Assembly: GCA_034509425.1 (NCBI GenBank)
Contig: JAVTVJ010000220.1
Coordinates: 2,418,001 to 2,482,000, forward strand
Source of the DNA: Eopsaltria australis
Lineage: Eukaryota; Chordata; Aves; Passeriformes; Petroicidae
Length of the DNA stretch: 64,000 nt
Direction of reading: 5' to 3'
A program made the position numbers and the translations under genes. This document shows, piece after piece, positions 61,917 to 64,000 of the stretch. Each line of letters starts with the position of its first letter. Position 1 is the stretch's first letter. The notes under the pieces were generated by a model. The model was not told the DNA's origin, did not search any database, and worked only from the letters and a program-made list of their open reading frames with translations.

Positions 61917-64000
61917 ACCATTTTCCAGTGTTGCTTTCCACAATTGCAGGATTGCTTGGTTTTCTGCAACATTAGAGAAACAGTCAACATTAGGACAAGC
62001 TGCTTCCTGTGTTTAATTTGGAGATTTAACTGCTATGAATCTCTTCCAAGCTGGGCAGTGTGGTGATTCAAGATAGCACTGGTTGATCCATGTGGATTTT
62101 GCAGGTACAGCCCATGTCACTGCTGTGCCACACTTCTGGTTTGCCTTGGGCAGGAATGGTCAAAGTTTCCCAATAACTTCCAAGGTATGTGGTCCCTTTC
62201 TGGAATGAGGTGATGGGGTCTCCTGGGAGGCAGTGCCACATCCTCCACATCACTTCCAGCCCAGAGTCTCCTGAAGTGCATGGTACGTGTTCGTGTGGTT
62301 CAACCACCAGATAAATATTTTGATGCCTGACTGTTAGGGAACGGGAAAATTTGGGAGAATTGGCCAGGATTGACCAGTTTCTCTCCAAACTGGAAGCTGG
62401 GCTTGTTTAGGTTATGTTTCCCAGAGGGGCTCTCAGGCCAGTGCTTCTCATCTCTTTTGAACTCTATCGATGGCTCAATCAGGCTCAGGCCAATAATGTC
62501 TCCTGTTTGTTACAACTGCTACTTAGGTACCTTCTCACATCAATGAAAGCTTTAACAGCCCATGGAAACCAAGCAATTCTGGGGAGAAAGGAAATAAATT
62601 TCTCCTGAAAAAAGCTAAAAGCACATCAGGATAATATTTTATATGAAAATTTTGCCTGTTCCCTAACTTGGAGTTGTATTAATGAGATTAAACAGCTCTT
62701 GTCTGAGAGTCTTGAGATGCTCTGAACTTGTTGAGATTTGTTGATTTTTATAATCATTAGATTTGAATTCTGTGATTTGTAGTGCTTCATTTCAGAGCAA
62801 TTGCATAATCTCTGCATAATTGAAGATTTAGAGTATGTAGTTTAAGTGTTTTCGTGTCATCTTTTAATTCATGATGATGGTGGCCTGTAAGAGTGAATTA
62901 TATTTTTAATGATCATTTTCTGTTTAAAAACACCCTGTAAAGATTCCAAGGGTTTCCTGTGGTGCCTCCACATAGGCTCAGCTTTTGCCAACTGTGTTTA
63001 TGTGGGGTCCAGTGACCGAGTTTTGTTGAAATTGTGTTACCAAATAGTTATAACATAGAAACAGAAAAAATGCTTCGAGAAAACAGCACCAACACAAGCT
63101 TGTTCCCATGCTCTTGTGCATCCCAACACTCCTGCTCTCTGCAGTTTGCAAGGATTATAAGATCCACTTTAATGCGCTTAATACTTTGGTTATTGTGGCA
63201 ATTAGAACAACAGGACTTGCTGTCTTGGTTTTCTTTGTGAAGCCCATTGATTCTTTATATTGGCCTTAATTACAAGTAGTAGAAGAGGTGTTTCTTCAGG
63301 GAACTAATTAGTCTAAAAAGCCTGGTTCAGCGTAGTGCCTGAGCAGTTTGTCGAATGGGGCCTAAATGCAAGTGCCAATTGCAGTTGTTTTGTTTCAGAA
63401 CATCCATAATTGTTCACCCTTAGTGTTTCTCCACGTTGTGAGTTGTGTTTGCTCCCATCTGCTCACCCAGCCTTTCACCATGGCCTGGCTTGTCCAGAGG
63501 CTGCAGCTCCTCCACTTCCTCAGCCTGGTTTGTGTTAAAGTCATGAATTCGAGCACAGCATCATTGCCAGTCACAACTTGAACAGAATTCAAGGGAAGGT
63601 GCCTGGATTTCTCTCTTTATTTTTCTCTTTCACTTCAATGTGACCAGCCTACTAATATTTGGATAAGGCTGGGAGCAGAGTAAGTGAAAAACCCAGCTGA
63701 TAGCAGTTCTCACCATGCTGTGAATAAAAACTAAGCTGTTGATATAGATCTCCTCTGTCCAGGGGTGGTCCAGGTAAATTGTAAGGAACAATTCTGCTTT
63801 CTCAGAGGCTCTGCAATTTATCTATTTGCTTTAATCAGTGTTAATGTCAAATGTGCTTTGATTGTGCTAAAAGCTTTTCAGCAAAACAAACCAAAAGTCC
63901 AGAGCTGTGTAGAAAGCCACGATCTCCCTGTAATGCAAGTTGTAACACTTTTCTTCTGAATTTTATTTATGCTGTTTATTAAAACAGGCAGTGCTGTAGA

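Larger units (their letters stand above)
54727..64000 (+). other. MAD1L1: MAD1L1 intron (5' part), downstream of the second exon
   Basis: Non-coding sequence continues to the end of the window, and the next exon is not reached. Recognised items are an alternative donor at 54766, a motif-rich block at 58540-59340, a MIR-type fragment at 60164-60245 and a perfect hairpin at 61896-61916. Reading through the donor, the exon frame stays open until the stop at 54901-54903. The stretches 54.9-58.5, 59.4-60.1, 60.3-61.8 and 62.0-64.0 kb show no repeats, RNA genes or recognisable coding sequence. Confidence 0.9.

Overview
This window is vertebrate, almost certainly bird, nuclear DNA. Nearly all of it is non-coding and lies inside one gene, MAD1L1, which encodes the spindle-checkpoint protein MAD1 and runs on the + strand. 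The evidence for a bird is two truncated CR1 retrotransposon 3' ends with avian-type termini, a solo LTR, a low overall density of interspersed repeats, and two short exons whose translation closely matches the central coiled coil of vertebrate MAD1. A songbird is plausible but not shown.

Layout: positions 1-13700 are the 3' part of one MAD1L1 intron. Positions 13701-13845 are a 145-nt coding exon, followed by a 40,740-bp intron (13846-54585). Positions 54586-54726 are a 141-nt coding exon, and 54727-64000 is the start of the next intron. The exons have canonical AG/GT borders, join in phase 0 and encode 95 contiguous residues, by my recollection about residues 359-453 of the 718-aa human protein. 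This is coiled coil N-terminal to the Mad2-interacting motif.

The introns hold two CR1 fragments (3018-3157 and 35532-35665), a likely solo LTR in antisense orientation (7070-7450), four ancient MIR-type SINE fragments, short simple repeats, and several blocks in which retained CpGs sit with clean homeodomain, POU, nuclear-receptor or MEF2-type motifs. These blocks are candidate conserved regulatory elements. They were chosen by motif content and composition only, and conservation was not tested.

No complete gene, RNA gene, CRISPR array or bacterial-type operon is present. All other open frames are short, overlap on both strands, and look like chance ORFs in intron sequence. I found no clear new biological system. 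The most checkable leads are an in-frame alternative donor 39 nt downstream of the second exon, a paired MEF2/TATA-like palindrome at 40351-40377, a splice-acceptor-like site with a poly(A) signal at 50322-50550, and the motif-dense blocks near 6.5, 12.3, 26.9 and 40.4 kb.
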